From NCBI GenBank assembly GCA_037893225.1, contig JAZGUH010000323.1:992001-1056000 (forward strand): a stretch of DNA of 64,000 nt. Reading direction: 5' to 3'. The notes beneath the pieces were generated by a model. That model did no database searches. It was given only the letters and a program-made list of their open reading frames with translations, and was not told where the DNA came from. Of the stretch, positions 11,869 through 25,800 are shown in pieces. The translations under genes were made by a program, and so were the position numbers. The DNA comes from Hippasteria phrygiana (Eukaryota > Echinodermata > Asteroidea > Valvatida > Goniasteridae). The stretch's first letter is position 1. The number at the start of each line of letters is the position of its first letter.

Positions 11869-13260
11869 GTAATTTTGACATGTATGGATAGCTTAGATCT
11901 GGCGCTACATGTTGCAATCATCGGCGGCTTCCTAGAGTTAAAACTTGTGGAGAAAATTCAAACCTCGCAATGTTTATTTTCTTTCCGGCCAACATCTGTG
12001 TACATGTTACCGTCTATTTATTGCTCCATGCATGTCAAATTCCCTGGGGTATGGACTTGCTTTACTCATTCATAATTGCATGAAATATCAACCAAATTCA
12101 GTAATTTTGACATGTATGGATAGCTTAGATCTGGCGCTACATGTTGCAATCATCGGCGGCTTCCTAGAGTTAAAACTTGTGGAGAAAATTCAAACCTCGC
12201 AATGTTTATTTTCTTTCCGGCCAACATCTGTGTACATGTTACCGTCTATTTATTGCTCCATGCATGTCAAATTCCCTGGGGTATGGACTTGCTTTACTCA
12301 TTCATAATTGCATGAAATATCAACCAAATTCAGTACTTTTGACATGTATGGATAGCTTAGATTTGGCGCTACATGTTGCAATTATCGGCGGCTTCTTAGA
12401 GTTAACACTTGTGGAGAAAATTCAAACCTCGCAATGTTTATTTTCTTTCCGGCCAACATCTGTGTGCATATTACCTTCTATTTATTGCTCCATGCATGTC
12501 AAATTCCCTGGGGTATGGACTTGCTTTACTCATTCATAATTGCATGAAATATCAACCAAATGCAGTAATTTTGACATGTATGGATAGCTTAGATCTGGCG
12601 CTACATGTTGCAATCATCGGCGGCTTCTTAGAGTTCAAACTTGTGGAGAAAATTCAAACCTCGCAATGTTTATTTTCTTTCCGGCCAACATCTGTGTACA
12701 TATTACCGTCTATTTATTGCTCCATGCATGTCAAATTCCCTGGGGTATGGACTTGCTTTACTCATTCATAATTGCATGAAATATCAACCAAATGCAGTAA
12801 TTGTGACATGTATGGATAGCTTCGATCTGGCGCTACATGTTGCAATCATCGGCGGCTTCCTAGAGTTAAAACTTGTGGAGAAAATTCAAACCTCGCAATG
12901 TTTATTTTCTTTCCGGCCAACATCTGTGTACATGTTACCGTCTATTTATTGCTCCATGCATGTCAAATTCCCTGGGGTATGGACTTGCTTTACTCATTCA
13001 TAATTGCATGAAATATCAACCAAATTCAGTAATTTTGACATGTATGGATAGCTTAGATCTGGCGCTACATGTTGCAATCATCGGCGGCTTCCTAGAGTTA
13101 AAACTTGTGGAGAAAATTCAAACCTCGCAATGTTTATTTTCTTTCCGGCCAACATCTGTGTGCATATTACCTTTTATTTATTGCTCCATGCCTGTCAAAT
13201 TCCCTGGGGTATGGTCTTGCTTTACTCATTCATAATTGCATGAAATATCAACCAAATGCA
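11631..13260 (+). repeat. Seven-monomer unit of 1,630 bp, copy 2
   Basis: Monomers m51-m57: L2-M-M-J1-A-B-C1. It is identical in type order to 10001-11630. The last monomer has the normal C tail (187t), and the 220c marker is not carried to the next boundary. Confidence 0.9.
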
Positions 13261-13498
13261 GTAATTTTGACATGTATGGATAGCTTAGATCTGGCGCTAC
13301 ATGTTGCAATCATCGGCGGCTTCCTAGAGTTAAAACTTGTGGAGAAAATTCAAACCTCGCAATGTTTATTTTCTTTCCGGCCAACATCTGTGTGCATACA
13401 TGTATTACCTTTTATTTATTGCTCCATGCCTGTCAAATTCCCTGGGGTATGGTCTTGCTTTACTCATTCATAATTGCATGAAATATCAACCAAATGCA
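13261..13498 (+). repeat. 238-bp monomer L1 (m58) with 6-bp insertion
   Basis: Same insertion; preceded by a 230g tail, like m22. Confidence 0.95.
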
Positions 13499-14658
13499 GT
13501 AATTTTGACATGTATGGATAGCTTAGATCTGGCGCTACATGTTGCAATCATCGGCGGCTTCCTAGAGTTAAAACTTGTGGAGAAAATTCAAACCTCGCAA
13601 TGTTTATTTTCTTTCCGGCCAACATCTGTGTACATGTTACCGTCTATTTATTGCTCCATGCATGTCAAATTCCCTGGGGTATGGACTTGCTTTACTCATT
13701 CATAATTGCATGAAATATCAACCAAATTCAGTAATTTTGACATGTATGGATAGCTTAGATTTGGCGCTACATGTTGCAATTATCGGCGGCTTCTTAGAGT
13801 TAACACTTGTGGAGAAAATTCAAACCTCGCAATGTTTATTTTCTTTCCGGCCAACATCTGTGTGCATATTACCTTCTATTTATTGCTCCATGCATGTCAA
13901 ATTCCCTGGGGTATGGACTTGCTTTACTCATTCATAATTGCATGAAATATCAACCAAATGCAGTAATTTTGACATGTATGTATAGCTTAGATCTGGCGCT
14001 ACATGTTGCAATCATCGGCGGCTTCCTAGAGTTAAAACTTGTGGAGAAAATTCAAACCTCGCAATGTTTATTTTCTTTCCGGCCAACATCTGTGTGCATA
14101 TTACCTTCTATTTATTGCTCCATGCATGTCAAATTCCCTGGGGTATGGACTTGCTTTACTCATTCATAATTGCATGAAATATCAACCAAATGCAGTAATT
14201 TTGACATGTATGGATAGCTTAGATCTGGCGCTACATGTTGCAATCATCGGCGGCTTCTTAGAGTTCAAACTTGTGGAGAAAATTCAAACCTCGCAATGTT
14301 TATTTTCTTTCCGGCCAACATCTGTGTACATATTACCGTCTATTTATTGCTCCATGCATGTCAAATTCCCTGGGGTATGGACTTGCTTTACTCATTCATA
14401 ATTGCATGAAATATCAACCAAATGCAGTAATTGTGACATGTATGGATAGCTTCGATCTGGCGCTACATGTTGCAATCATCGGCGGCTTCCTAGAGTTAAA
14501 ACTTGTGGAGAAAATTCAAACCTCGCAATGTTTATTTTCTTTCCGGCCAACATCTGTGTACATGTTACCGTCTATTTATTGCTCCATGCATGTCAAATTC
14601 CCTGGGGTATGGACTTGCTTTACTCATTCATAATTGCATGAAATATCAACCAAATTCA

Positions 14659-14896
14659 GTAATTTTGACATGTATGGATAGCTTAGATCTGGCGCTACAT
14701 GTTGCAATCATCGGCGGCTTCCTAGAGTTAAAACTTGTGGAGAAAATTCAAACCTCGCAATGTTTATTTTCTTTCCGGCCAACATCTGTGTGCATACATG
14801 TATTACCTTTTATTTATTGCTCCATGCCTGTCAAATTCCCTGGGGTATGGTCTTGCTTTACTCATTCATAATTGCATGAAATATCAACCAAATGCA
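14659..14896 (+). repeat. 238-bp monomer L2 (m64), last of the insertion class
   Basis: Same insertion. It is the last monomer of zone II and the final L monomer in the window. Confidence 0.95.
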
Positions 14897-15360
14897 GTAA
14901 TTTTGACATGTATGGATAGCTTAGATCTGGCGCTACATGTTGCAATCATCGGCGGCTTCTTAGAGTTCAAACTTGCTGAGAAAATTCAAACCTCGCCATG
15001 TTTATTTTCTTTCCGGCCAACATCTGTGTACATATTACCTTCTATTTATTGCTCCATGCATGTCAAATTCCCTGGGGTATGGACTTGCTTTATTCATTCA
15101 TAATTGCATGAAATATCAACCAAATGCAGTAATTTTGACATGTATGGATAGCTTAGATCTGGCGCTACATGTTGCAATCATCGGCGGCTTCTTAGAGTTC
15201 AAACTTGTGGAGAAAATTCAAACATCGCAATGTTTATTTTCTTTCTGGCCAACATCTGTGTGCATATTACCTTCTATTTATTGCTCCATGCATGTCAAAT
15301 TCCCTGGGGTATGGACTTGCTTTATTCATTCATAATTGCATGAAATATCAACCAAATGCA
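14897..15360 (+). repeat. D3-E1 dimer opening zone III
   Basis: Monomers m65-m66. D3-E1 is normally followed by I-A-B; here B follows directly, so I and A are missing. m65 follows the last L2 monomer of zone II. Confidence 0.85.
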
Positions 15361-17680
15361 GTAATTGTGACATGTATGGATAGCTTCGATCTGGCGCTAC
15401 ATGTTGCAATCATCGGCGGCTTCCTAGAGTTAAAACTTGTGGAGAAAATTCAAACCTCGCAATGTTTATTTTCTTTCCGGCCAACATCTGTGTACATGTT
15501 ACCGTCTATTTATTGCTCCATGCATGTCAAATTCCCTGGGGTATGGACTTGCTTTACTCATTCATAATTGCATGAAATATCAACCAAATTCAGTAATTTT
15601 GACATGTATGGATAGCTTAGATCTGGCGCTACATGTTGCAATCATCGGCGGCTTCCTAGAGTTAAAACTTGTGGAGAAAATTCAAACCTCGCAATGTTTA
15701 TTTTCTTTCCGGCCAACATCTGTGTGCATATTACCTTTTATTTATTGCTCCATGCCTGTCAAATTCCCTGGGGTATGGTCTTGCTTTACTCATTCATAAT
15801 TGCATGAAATATCAACCAAATGTAGTAATTTTGACATGTATGGATAGCGTAGATCTGGCGCTACATGTTGCAATCATCGGCGGCTTCTTAGAGTTCAAAC
15901 TTGCTGAGAAAATTCAAACCTCGCCATGTTTATTTTCTTTCCGGCCAACATCTGTGTACATATTACCTTCTATTTATTGCTCCATGCATGTCAAATTCCC
16001 TGGGGTATGGACTTGCTTTATTCATTCATAATTGCATGAAATATCAACCAAATGCAGTAATTTTGACATGTATGGATAGCTTAGATCTGGCGCTACATGT
16101 TGCAATCATCGGCGGCTTCTTAGAGTTCAAACTTGTGGAGAAAATTCAAACATCGCAATGTTTATTTTCTTTCTGGCCAACATCTGTGTGCATATTACCT
16201 TCTATGTATTGCTCCATGCATGTCAAATTCCCTGGGGTATGGACTTGCTTTATTCATTCATAATTGCATGAAATATCAACCAAATGCAGTAATTTTGACA
16301 TGTATGGATAGCTTAGATCTGGCGCTACATGTTGCAATCATCGGCGGCTTCCTAGAGTTAAAACTTGTGGAGAAAATTCAAACCTCGCAATGTTTATTTT
16401 CTTTCCGGCCAACATCTGTGTGCATATTACCTTTTATGTATTGCTCCATGCCTGTCAAATTCCCTGGGGTATGGTCTTGCTTTACTCATTCATAATTGCA
16501 TGAAATATCAACCAAATGCAGTAATTTTGACATGTATGGATAGCTTAGATCTGGCGCTACATGTTGCAATCATCGGCGGCTTCTTAGAGTTCAAACTTGT
16601 GGAGAAAATTCAAACCTCGCAATGTTTATTTTCTTTCCGGCCAACATCTGTGTACATATTACCATCTAATTATTGCTCCATGCATGTCAAATTCCCTGGG
16701 GTATGGACTTGCTTTACTCATTCATAATTGCATGAAATATCAACCAAATTCAGTAATTTTGACATGTATGGATAGCTTAGATCTGGCGCTACATGTTGCA
16801 ATCATCGGCGGCTTCCTAGAGTTAAAACTTGTGGAGAAAATTCAAACCTCGCAATGTTTATTTTCTTTCCGGCCAACATCTGTGTGCATATTACCTTTTA
16901 TTTATTGCTCCATGCCTGTCAAATTCCCTGGGGTATGGTCTTGCTTTACTCATTCATAATTGCATGAAATATCAACCAAATGCAGTAATTTTGACATGTA
17001 TGGATAGCGTAGATCTGGCGCTACATGTTGCAATCATCGGCGGCTTCTTAGAGTTCAAACTTGCTGAGAAAATTCAAACCTCGCCATGTTTATTTTCTTT
17101 CCGGCCAACATCTGTGTACATATTACCTTCTATTTATTGCTCCATGCATGTCAAATTCCCTGGGGTATGGACTTGCTTTATTCATTCATAATTGCATGAA
17201 ATATCAACCAAATGCAGTAATTTTGACATGTATGGATAGCTTAGATCTGGCGCTACATGTTGCAATCATCGGCGGCTTCTTAGAGTTCAAACTTGTGGAG
17301 AAAATTCAAACATCGCAATGTTTATTTTCTTTCTGGCCAACATCTGTGTGCATATTACCTTCTATTTATTGCTCCATGCATGTCAAATTCCCTGGGGTAT
17401 GGACTTGCTTTACTCATTCATAATTGCATGAAATATCAACCAAATTCAGTAATTTTGACATGTATGGATAGCTTAGATCTGGCGCTACATGTTGCAATCA
17501 TCGGCGGCTTCCTAGAGTTAAAACTTGTGGAGAAAATTCAAACCTCGCAATGTTTATGTTCTTTCCGGCCAACATCTGTGTGCATATTACCTTTTATTTA
17601 TTGCTCCATGCCTGTCAAATTCCCTGGGGTATGGTCTTGCTTTACTCATTCATAATTGCATGAAATATCAACCAAATGCA
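15361..17680 (+). repeat. Ten-monomer block duplicated from zone I
   Basis: Monomers m67-m76: B-C1-D1-E2-F-G1-C1-D2-E3-H. This matches 1393-3712 in order and in subtype; the one difference I noticed is in the tail of the last monomer (187t here, 187a there). The separation is 13,968 bp, which is 60 monomers plus the 48 inserted bases of zone II. Confidence 0.9.
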
Positions 17681-18376
17681 GTAATTTTGACATGTATGGA
17701 TAGCTTAGATCTGGCGCTACATGTTGCAATCATCGGCGGCTTCTTAGAGTTCAAACTTGCTGAGAAAATTCAAACCTCGCCATGTTTATTTTCTTTCCGG
17801 CCAACATCTGTGTACATATTACCTTCTATTTATTGCTCCATGCATGTCAAATTCCCTGGGATATGGACTTGCTTTATTCATTCATAATTGCATGAAATAT
17901 CAACCAAATGCAGTAATTTTGACATGTATGGATAGCTTAGATCTGGCGCTACATGTTGCAATCATCGGCGGCTTCTTAGAGTTCAAACTTGTGGAGAAAA
18001 TTCAAACATCGCAATGTTTATTTTCTTTCTGGCCAACATCTGTGTGCATATTACCTTCTATTTATTGCTCCATGCATGTCAAATTCCCTGGGGTATGGAC
18101 TTGCTTTATTCATTCATAATTGCATGAAATATCAACCAAATGCAGTAATTTTGACATGTATGTATAGCTTAGATCTGGCGCTACATGTTGCAATCATCGG
18201 CGGCTTCCTAGAGTTAAAACTTGTGGAGAAAATTCAAACCTCGCAATGTTTATTTTCTTTCCGGCCAACATCTGTGTGCATATTAACTTTTATTTATTGC
18301 TCCATGCCTGTCAAATTCCCTGGGGTATGGTCTTGCTTTACTCATTCATAATTGCATGAAATATCAACCAAATGCA
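17681..18376 (+). repeat. D3-E1-I trimer completing the unit
   Basis: Monomers m77-m79. With the preceding ten monomers this completes a 14-mer order lacking only its initial A. m77 has a private change at 17861 (g to a). Confidence 0.88.
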
Positions 18377-20232
18377 GTAATTTTGACATGTATGGATAGC
18401 TTAGATCTGGCGCTACATGTTGCAATCATCGGCGGCTTCTTAGAGTTCAAACTTGTGGAGAAAATTCAAACCTCGCAATGTTTATTTTCTTTCCGGCCAA
18501 CATCTGTGTACATATTACCGTCTATTTATTGCTCCATGCATGTCAAATTCCCTGGGGTATGGACTTGCTTTACTCATTCATAATTGCATGAAATATCAAC
18601 CAAATGCAGTAATTGTGACATGTATGGATAGCTTCGATCTGGCGCTACATGTTGCAATCATCGGCGGCTTCCTAGAGTTAAAACTTGTGGAGAAAATTCA
18701 AACCTCGCAATGTTTATTTTCTTTCCGGCCAACATCTGTGTACATGTTACCGTCTATTTATTGCTCCATGCATGTCAAATTCCCTGGGGTATGGACTTGC
18801 TTTACTCATTCATAATTGCATGAAATATCAACCAAATTCAGTAATTTTGACATGTATGGATAGCTTAGATCTGGCGCTACATGTTGCAATCATCGGCGGC
18901 TTCCTAGAGTTAAAACTTGTGGAGAAAATTCAAACCTCGCAATGTTTATTTTCTTTCCGGCCAACATCTGTGTGCATATTACCTTTTATTTATTGCTCCA
19001 TGCCTGTCAAATTCCCTGGGGTATGGTCTTGCTTTACTCATTCATAATTGCATGAAATATCAACCAAATGTAGTAATTTTGACATGTATGGATAGCGTAG
19101 ATCTGGCGCTACATGTTGCAATCATCGGCGGCTTCTTAGAGTTCAAACTTGCTGAGAAAATTCAAACCTCGCCATGTTTATTTTCTTTCCGGCCAACATC
19201 TGTGTACATATTACCTTCTATTTATTGCTCCATGCATGTCAAATTCCCTGGGGTATGGACTTGCTTTACTCATTCATAATTGCATGAAATATCAACCAAA
19301 TTCAGTAATTTTGACATGTATGGATAGCTTAGATCTGGCGCTACATGTTGCAATCATCGGCGGCTTCCTAGAGTTAAAACTTGTGGAGAAAATTCAAACC
19401 TCGCAATGTTTATGTTCTTTCCGGCCAACATCTGTGTGCATATTACCTTTTATTTATTGCTCCATGCCTGTCAAATTCCCTGGGGTATGGTCTTGCTTTA
19501 CTCATTCATAATTGCATGAAATATCAACCAAATGCAGTAATTTTGACATGTATGGATAGCTTAGATCTGGCGCTACATGTTGCAATCATCGGCGGCTTCT
19601 TAGAGTTCAAACTTGCTGAGAAAATTCAAACCTCGCCATGTTTATTTTCTTTCCGGCCAACATCTGTGTACATATTACCTTCTATTTATTGCTCCATGCA
19701 TGTCAAATTCCCTGGGGTATGGACTTGCTTTATTCATTCATAATTGCATGAAATATCAACCAAATGCAGTAATTTTGACATGTATGGATAGCTTAGATCT
19801 GGCGCTACATGTTGCAATCATCGGCGGCTTCTTAGAGTTCAAACTTGTGGAGAAAATTCAAACATCGCAATGTTTATTTTCTTTCTGGCCAACATCTGTG
19901 TGCATATTACCTTCTATTTATTGCTCCATGCATGTCAAATTCCCTGGGGTATGGACTTGCTTTATTCATTCATAATTGCATGAAATATCAACCAAATGCA
20001 GTAATTTTGACATGTATGTATAGCTTAGATCTGGCGCTACATGTTGCAATCATCGGCGGCTTCCTAGAGTTCAAACTTGTGGAGAAAATTCAAACCTCGC
20101 AATGTTTATTTTCTTTCCGGCCAACATCTGTGTGCATATTAACTTTTATTTATTGCTCCATGCCTGTCAAATTCCCTGGGGTATGGTCTTGCTTTACTCA
20201 TTCATAATTGCATGAAATATCAACCAAATGCA
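18377..20232 (+). repeat. Shortened 8-mer A-B-C1-D1/E3-H-D3-E1-I
   Basis: Monomers m80-m87, 1,856 bp. Relative to the 14-mer, six monomers (E-F-G-C-D2-E3) are missing between D1 and H. The join is visible in m83 (19073-19304), which has a D1 body but the 197c tail of E3. m87 is an I monomer with 72c. Confidence 0.9.
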
Positions 20233-23200
20233 GTAATTTTGACATGTATGGATAGCTTAGATCTGGCGCTACATGTTGCAATCATCGGCGGCTTCTTAGA
20301 GTTCAAACTTGTGGAGAAAATTCAAACCTCGCAATGTTTATTTTCTTTCCGGCCAACATCTGTGTACATATTACCGTCTATTTATTGCTCCATGCATGTC
20401 AAATTCCCTGGGGTATGGACTTGCTTTACTCATTCATAATTGCATGAAATATCAACCAAATGCAGTAATTGTGACATGTATGGATAGCTTCGATCTGGCG
20501 CTACATGTTGCAATCATCGGCGGCTTCCTAGAGTTAAAACTTGTGGAGAAAATTCAAACCTCGCAATGTTTATTTTCTTTCCGGCCAACATCTGTGTACA
20601 TGTTACCGTCTATTTATTGCTCCATGCATGTCAAATTCCCTGGGGTATGGACTTGCTTTACTCATTCATAATTGCATGAAATATCAACCAAATTCAGTAA
20701 TTTTGACATGTATGGATAGCTTAGATCTGGCGCTACATGTTGCAATCATCGGCGGCTTCCTAGAGTTAAAACTTGTGGAGAAAATTCAAACCTCGCAATG
20801 TTTATTTTCTTTCCGGCCAACATCTGTGTGCATATTACCTTTTATTTATTGCTCCATGCCTGTCAAATTCCCTGGGGTATGGTCTTGCTTTACTCATTCA
20901 TAATTGCATGAAATATCAACCAAATGTAGTAATTTTGACATGTATGGATAGCGTAGATCTGGCGCTACATGTTGCAATCATCGGCGGCTTCTTAGAGTTC
21001 AAACTTGCTGAGAAAATTCAAACCTCGCCATGTTTATTTTCTTTCCGGCCAACATCTGTGTACATATTACCTTCTATTTATTGCTCCATGCATGTCAAAT
21101 TCCCTGGGGTATGGACTTGCTTTATTCATTCATAATTGCATGAAATATCAACCAAATGCAGTAATTTTGACATGTATGGATAGCTTAGATCTGGCGCTAC
21201 ATGTTGCAATCATCGGCGGCTTCTTAGAGTTCAAACTTGTGGAGAAAATTCAAACATCGCAATGTTTATTTTCTTTCTGGCCAACATCTGTGTGCATATT
21301 ACCTTCTATTTATTGCTCCATGCATGTCAAATTCCCTGGGGTATGGACTTGCTTTATTCATTCATAATTGCATGAAATATCAACCAAATGCAGTAATTTT
21401 GACATGTATGGATAGCTTAGATCTGGCGCTACATGTTGCAATCATCGGCGGCTTCCTAGAGTTAAAACTTGTGGAGAAAATTCAAACCTCGCAATGTTTA
21501 TTTTCTTTCCGGCCAACATCTGTGTGCATATTACCTTTTATGTATTGCTCCATGCCTGTCAAATTCCCTGGGGTATGGTCTTGCTTTACTCATTCATAAT
21601 TGCATGAAATATCAACCAAATGCAGTAATTTTGACATGTATGGATAGCTTAGATCTGGCGCTACATGTTGCAATCATCGGCGGCTTCTTAGAGTTCAAAC
21701 TTGTGGAGAAAATTCAAACCTCGCAATGTTTATTTTCTTTCCGGCCAACATCTGTGTACATATTACCATCTAATTATTGCTCCATGCATGTCAAATTCCC
21801 TGGGGTATGGACTTGCTTTACTCATTCATAATTGCATGAAATATCAACCAAATTCAGTAATTTTGACATGTATGGATAGCTTAGATCTGGCGCTACATGT
21901 TGCAATCATCGGCGGCTTCCTAGAGTTAAAACTTGTGGAGAAAATTCAAACCTCGCAATGTTTATTTTCTTTCCGGCCAACATCTGTGTGCATATTACCT
22001 TTTATTTATTGCTCCATGCCTGTCAAATTCCCTGGGGTATGGTCTTGCTTTACTCATTCATAATTGCATGAAATATCAACCAAATGCAGTAATTTTGACA
22101 TGTATGGATAGCGTAGATCTGGCGCTACATGTTGCAATCATCGGCGGCTTCTTAGAGTTCAAACTTGCTGAGAAAATTCAAACCTCGCCATGTTTATTTT
22201 CTTTTCGGCCAACATCTGTGTACATATTACCTTCTATTTATTGCTCCATGCATGTCAAATTCCCTGGGGTATGGACTTGCTTTATTCATTCATAATTGCA
22301 TGAAATATCAACCAAATGCAGTAATTTTGACATGTATGGATAGCTTAGATCTGGCGCTACATGTTGCAATCATCGGCGGCTTCTTAGAGTTCAAACTTGT
22401 GGAGAAAATTCAAACATCGCAATGTTTATTTTCTTTCTGGCCAACATCTGTGTGCATATTACCTTCTATTTATTGCTCCATGCATGTCAAATTCCCTGGT
22501 GTATGGACTTGCTTTACTCATTCATAATTGCATGAAATATCAACCAAATGCAGTAATTTTGACATGTATGGATAGCTTAGATCTGGCGCTACATGTTGCA
22601 ATCATCGGCGGCTTCCTAGAGTTAAAACTTGTGGAGAAAATTCAAACCTCGCAATGTTTATGTTCTTTCCGGCCAACATCTGTGTGCATATTACCTTTTA
22701 TTTATTGCTCCATGCCTGTCAAATTCCCTGGGGTATGGTCTTGCTTTACTCATTCATAATTGCATGAAATATCAACCAAATGCAGTAATTTTGACATGTA
22801 TGGATAGCTTAGATCTGGCGCTACATGTTGCAATCATCGGCGGCTTCTTAGAGTTCAAACTTGCTGAGAAAATTCAAACCTCGCCATGTTTATTTTCTTT
22901 CCGGCCAACATCTGTGTACATATTACCTTCTATTTATTGCTCCATGCATGTCAAATTCCCTGGGGTATGGACTTGCTTTATTCATTCATAATTGCATGAA
23001 ATATCAACCAAATGCAGTAATTTTGACATGTATGGATAGCTTAGATCTGGCGCTACATGTTGCAATCATCGGCGGCTTCTTAGAGTTCAAACTTGTGGAG
23101 AAAATTCAAACATCGCAATGTTTATTTTCTTTCTGGCCAACATCTGTGTGCATATTACCTTCTATTTATTGCTCCATGCATGTCAAATTCCCTGGGGTAT

Positions 23201-23248
23201 GGACTTGCTTTATTCATTCATAATTGCATGAAATATCAACCAAATGCA
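20233..23248 (+). repeat. Thirteen-monomer run A-B-C1-D1-E1-F-G1-C1-D2-E3-H-D3-E1
   Basis: Monomers m88-m100, the 14-mer without its final I. The I appears only after two further 11-mers, at 28353-28584. Private changes: 22205 (c to t) and 22500 (g to t). The H copy here follows a 230g tail. Confidence 0.9.
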
Positions 23249-25800
23249 GTAATTTTGACATGTATGGATAGCTTAGATCTGGCGCTACATGTTGCAATCA
23301 TCGGCGGCTTCCTAGAGTTAAAACTTGTGGAGAAAATTCAAACCTCGCAATGTTTATTTTCTTTCCGGCCAACATCTGTGTGCATATTACCTTTTATTTA
23401 TTGCTCCATGCCTGTCAAATTCCCTGGGGTATGGTCTTGCTTTACTCATTCATAATTGCATGAAATATCAACCAAATGTAGTAATTTTGACATGTATGGA
23501 TAGCGTAGATCTGGCGCTACATGTTGCAATCATCGGCGGCTTCTTAGAGTTCAAACTTGCTGAGAAAATTCAAACCTCGCCATGTTTATTTTCTTTCCGG
23601 CCAACATCTGTGTACATATTACCTTCTATTTATTGCTCCATGCATGTCAAATTCCCTGGGGTATGGACTTGCTTTATTCATTCATAATTGCATGAAATAT
23701 CAACCAAATGCAGTAATTTTGACATGTATGGATAGCTTAGATCTGGCGCTACATGTTGCAATCATCGGCGGCTTCTTAGAGTTCAAACTTGTGGAGAAAA
23801 TTCAAACATCGCAATGTTTATTTTCTTTCTGGCCAACATCTGTGTGCATATTACCTTCTATGTATTGCTCCATGCATGTCAAATTCCCTGGGGTATGGAC
23901 TTGCTTTATTCATTCATAATTGCATGAAATATCAACCAAATGCAGTAATTTTGACATGTATGGATAGCTTAGATCTGGCGCTACATGTTGCAATCATCGG
24001 CGGCTTCCTAGAGTTAAAACTTGTGGAGAAAATTCAAACCTCGCAATGTTTATTTTCTTTCCGGCCAACATCTGTGTGCATATTACCTTTTATGTATTGC
24101 TCCATGCCTGTCAAATTCCCTGGGGTATGGTCTTGCTTTACTCATTCATAATTGCATGAAATATCAACCAAATGCAGTAATTTTGACATGTATGGATAGC
24201 TTAGATCTGGCGCTACATGTTGCAATCATCGGCGGCTTCTTAGAGTTCAAACTTGTGGAGAAAATTCAAACCTCGCAATGTTTATTTTCTTTCCGGCCAA
24301 CATCTGTGTACATATTACCATCTAATTATTGCTCCATGCATGTCAAATTCCCTGGGGTATGGACTTGCTTTACTCATTCATAATTGCATGAAATATCAAC
24401 CAAATTCAGTAATTTTGACATGTATGGATAGCTTAGATCTGGCGCTACATGTTGCAATCATCGGCGGCTTCCTAGATTTAAAACTTGTGGAGAAAATTCA
24501 AACCTCGCAATGTTTATTTTCTTTCCGGCCAACATCTGTGTGCATATTACCTTTTATTTATTGCTCCATGCCTGTCAAATTCCCTGGGGTATGGTCTTGC
24601 TTTACTCATTCATAATTGCATGAAATATCAACCAAATGCAGTAATTTTGACATGTATGGATAGCGTAGATCTGGCGCTACATGTTGCAATCATCGGCGGC
24701 TTCTTAGAGTTCAAACTTGCTGAGAAAATTCAAACCTCGCCATGTTTATTTTCTTTCCGGCCAACATCTGTGTACATATTACCTTCTATTTATTGCTCCA
24801 TGCATGTCAAATTCCCTGGGGTATGGACTTGCTTTATTCATTCATAATTGCATGAAATATCAACCAAATGCAGTAATTTTGACATGTATGGATAGCTTAG
24901 ATCTGGCGCTACATGTTGCAATCATCGGCGGCTTCTTAGAGTTCAAACTTGTGGAGAAAATTCAAACATCGCAATGTTTATTTTCTTTCTGGCCAACATC
25001 TGTGTGCATATTACCTTCTATTTATTGCTCCATGCATGTCAAATTCCCTGGGGTATGGACTTGCTTTACTCATTCATAATTGCATGAAATATCAACCAAA
25101 TTCAGTAATTTTGACATGTATGGATAGCTTAGATCTGGCGCTACATGTTGCAATCATCGGCGGCTTCCTAGAGTTAAAACTTGTGGAGAAAATTCAAACC
25201 TCGCAATGTTTATGTTCTTTCCGGCCAACATCTGTGTGCATATTACCTTTTATTTATTGCTCCATGCCTGTCAAATTCCCTGGGGTATGGTCTTGCTTTA
25301 CTCATTCATAATTGCATGAAATATCAACCAAATGCAGTAATTTTGACATGTATGGATAGCTTAGATCTGGCGCTACATGTTGCAATCATCGGCGGCTTCT
25401 TAGAGTTCAAACTTGCTGAGAAAATTCAAACCTCGCCATGTTTATTTTCTTTCCGGCCAACATCTGTGTACATATTACCTTCTATTTATTGCTCCATGCA
25501 TGTCAAATTCCCTGGGGTATGGACTTGCTTTATTCATTCATAATTGCATGAAATATCAACCAAATGCAGTAATTTTGACATGTATGGATAGCTTAGATCT
25601 GGCGCTACATGTTGCAATCATCGGCGGCTTCTTAGAGTTCAAACTTGTGGAGAAAATTCAAACATCGCAATGTTTATTTTCTTTCTGGCCAACATCTGTG
25701 TGCATATTACCTTCTATTTATTGCTCCATGCATGTCAAATTCCCTGGGGTATGGACTTGCTTTATTCATTCATAATTGCATGAAATATCAACCAAATGCA
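23249..25800 (+). repeat. 11-mer of 2,552 bp, tandem duplication copy 1
   Basis: Monomers m101-m111: C2-D1-E2-F-G1-C1-D2-E3-H-D3-E1. The next 2,552 bp repeat it. A private change at 24477 (g to t, in cctagattta) recurs at 27029, exactly 2,552 bp on. I noticed no difference between the copies, but did not align every base. C2 has an F-like or I-like front and a C back. Confidence 0.92.

Larger units (their letters stand above)
3713..14896 (+). repeat. Zone II: 48 monomers of the J/K/L/M dialect
   Basis: Monomers m17-m64, 11,184 bp (48 x 232 plus eight 6-bp insertions). The types are A, B, C, J, K, L and M; D, E, F, G, H and I are absent. All eight 238-bp L monomers of the window lie here. The zone is built from a 14-mer repeated twice and a 7-mer copy, flanked by related partial units. 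Both sides are D-to-I dialect. Confidence 0.92.
13261..14896 (+). repeat. Seven-monomer closing segment of zone II: L1-M-J-K-A-B-L2
   Basis: Monomers m58-m64 (1,636 bp, two of them 238 bp). The J copy (13705 onward) has 134g but lacks the 4c of J1, so it is intermediate between J1 and J2. The last L2 monomer (14659-14896) is followed directly by D3, a neighbour otherwise seen after H or F; the shared C-like tail hides the exact breakpoint. Confidence 0.85.
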
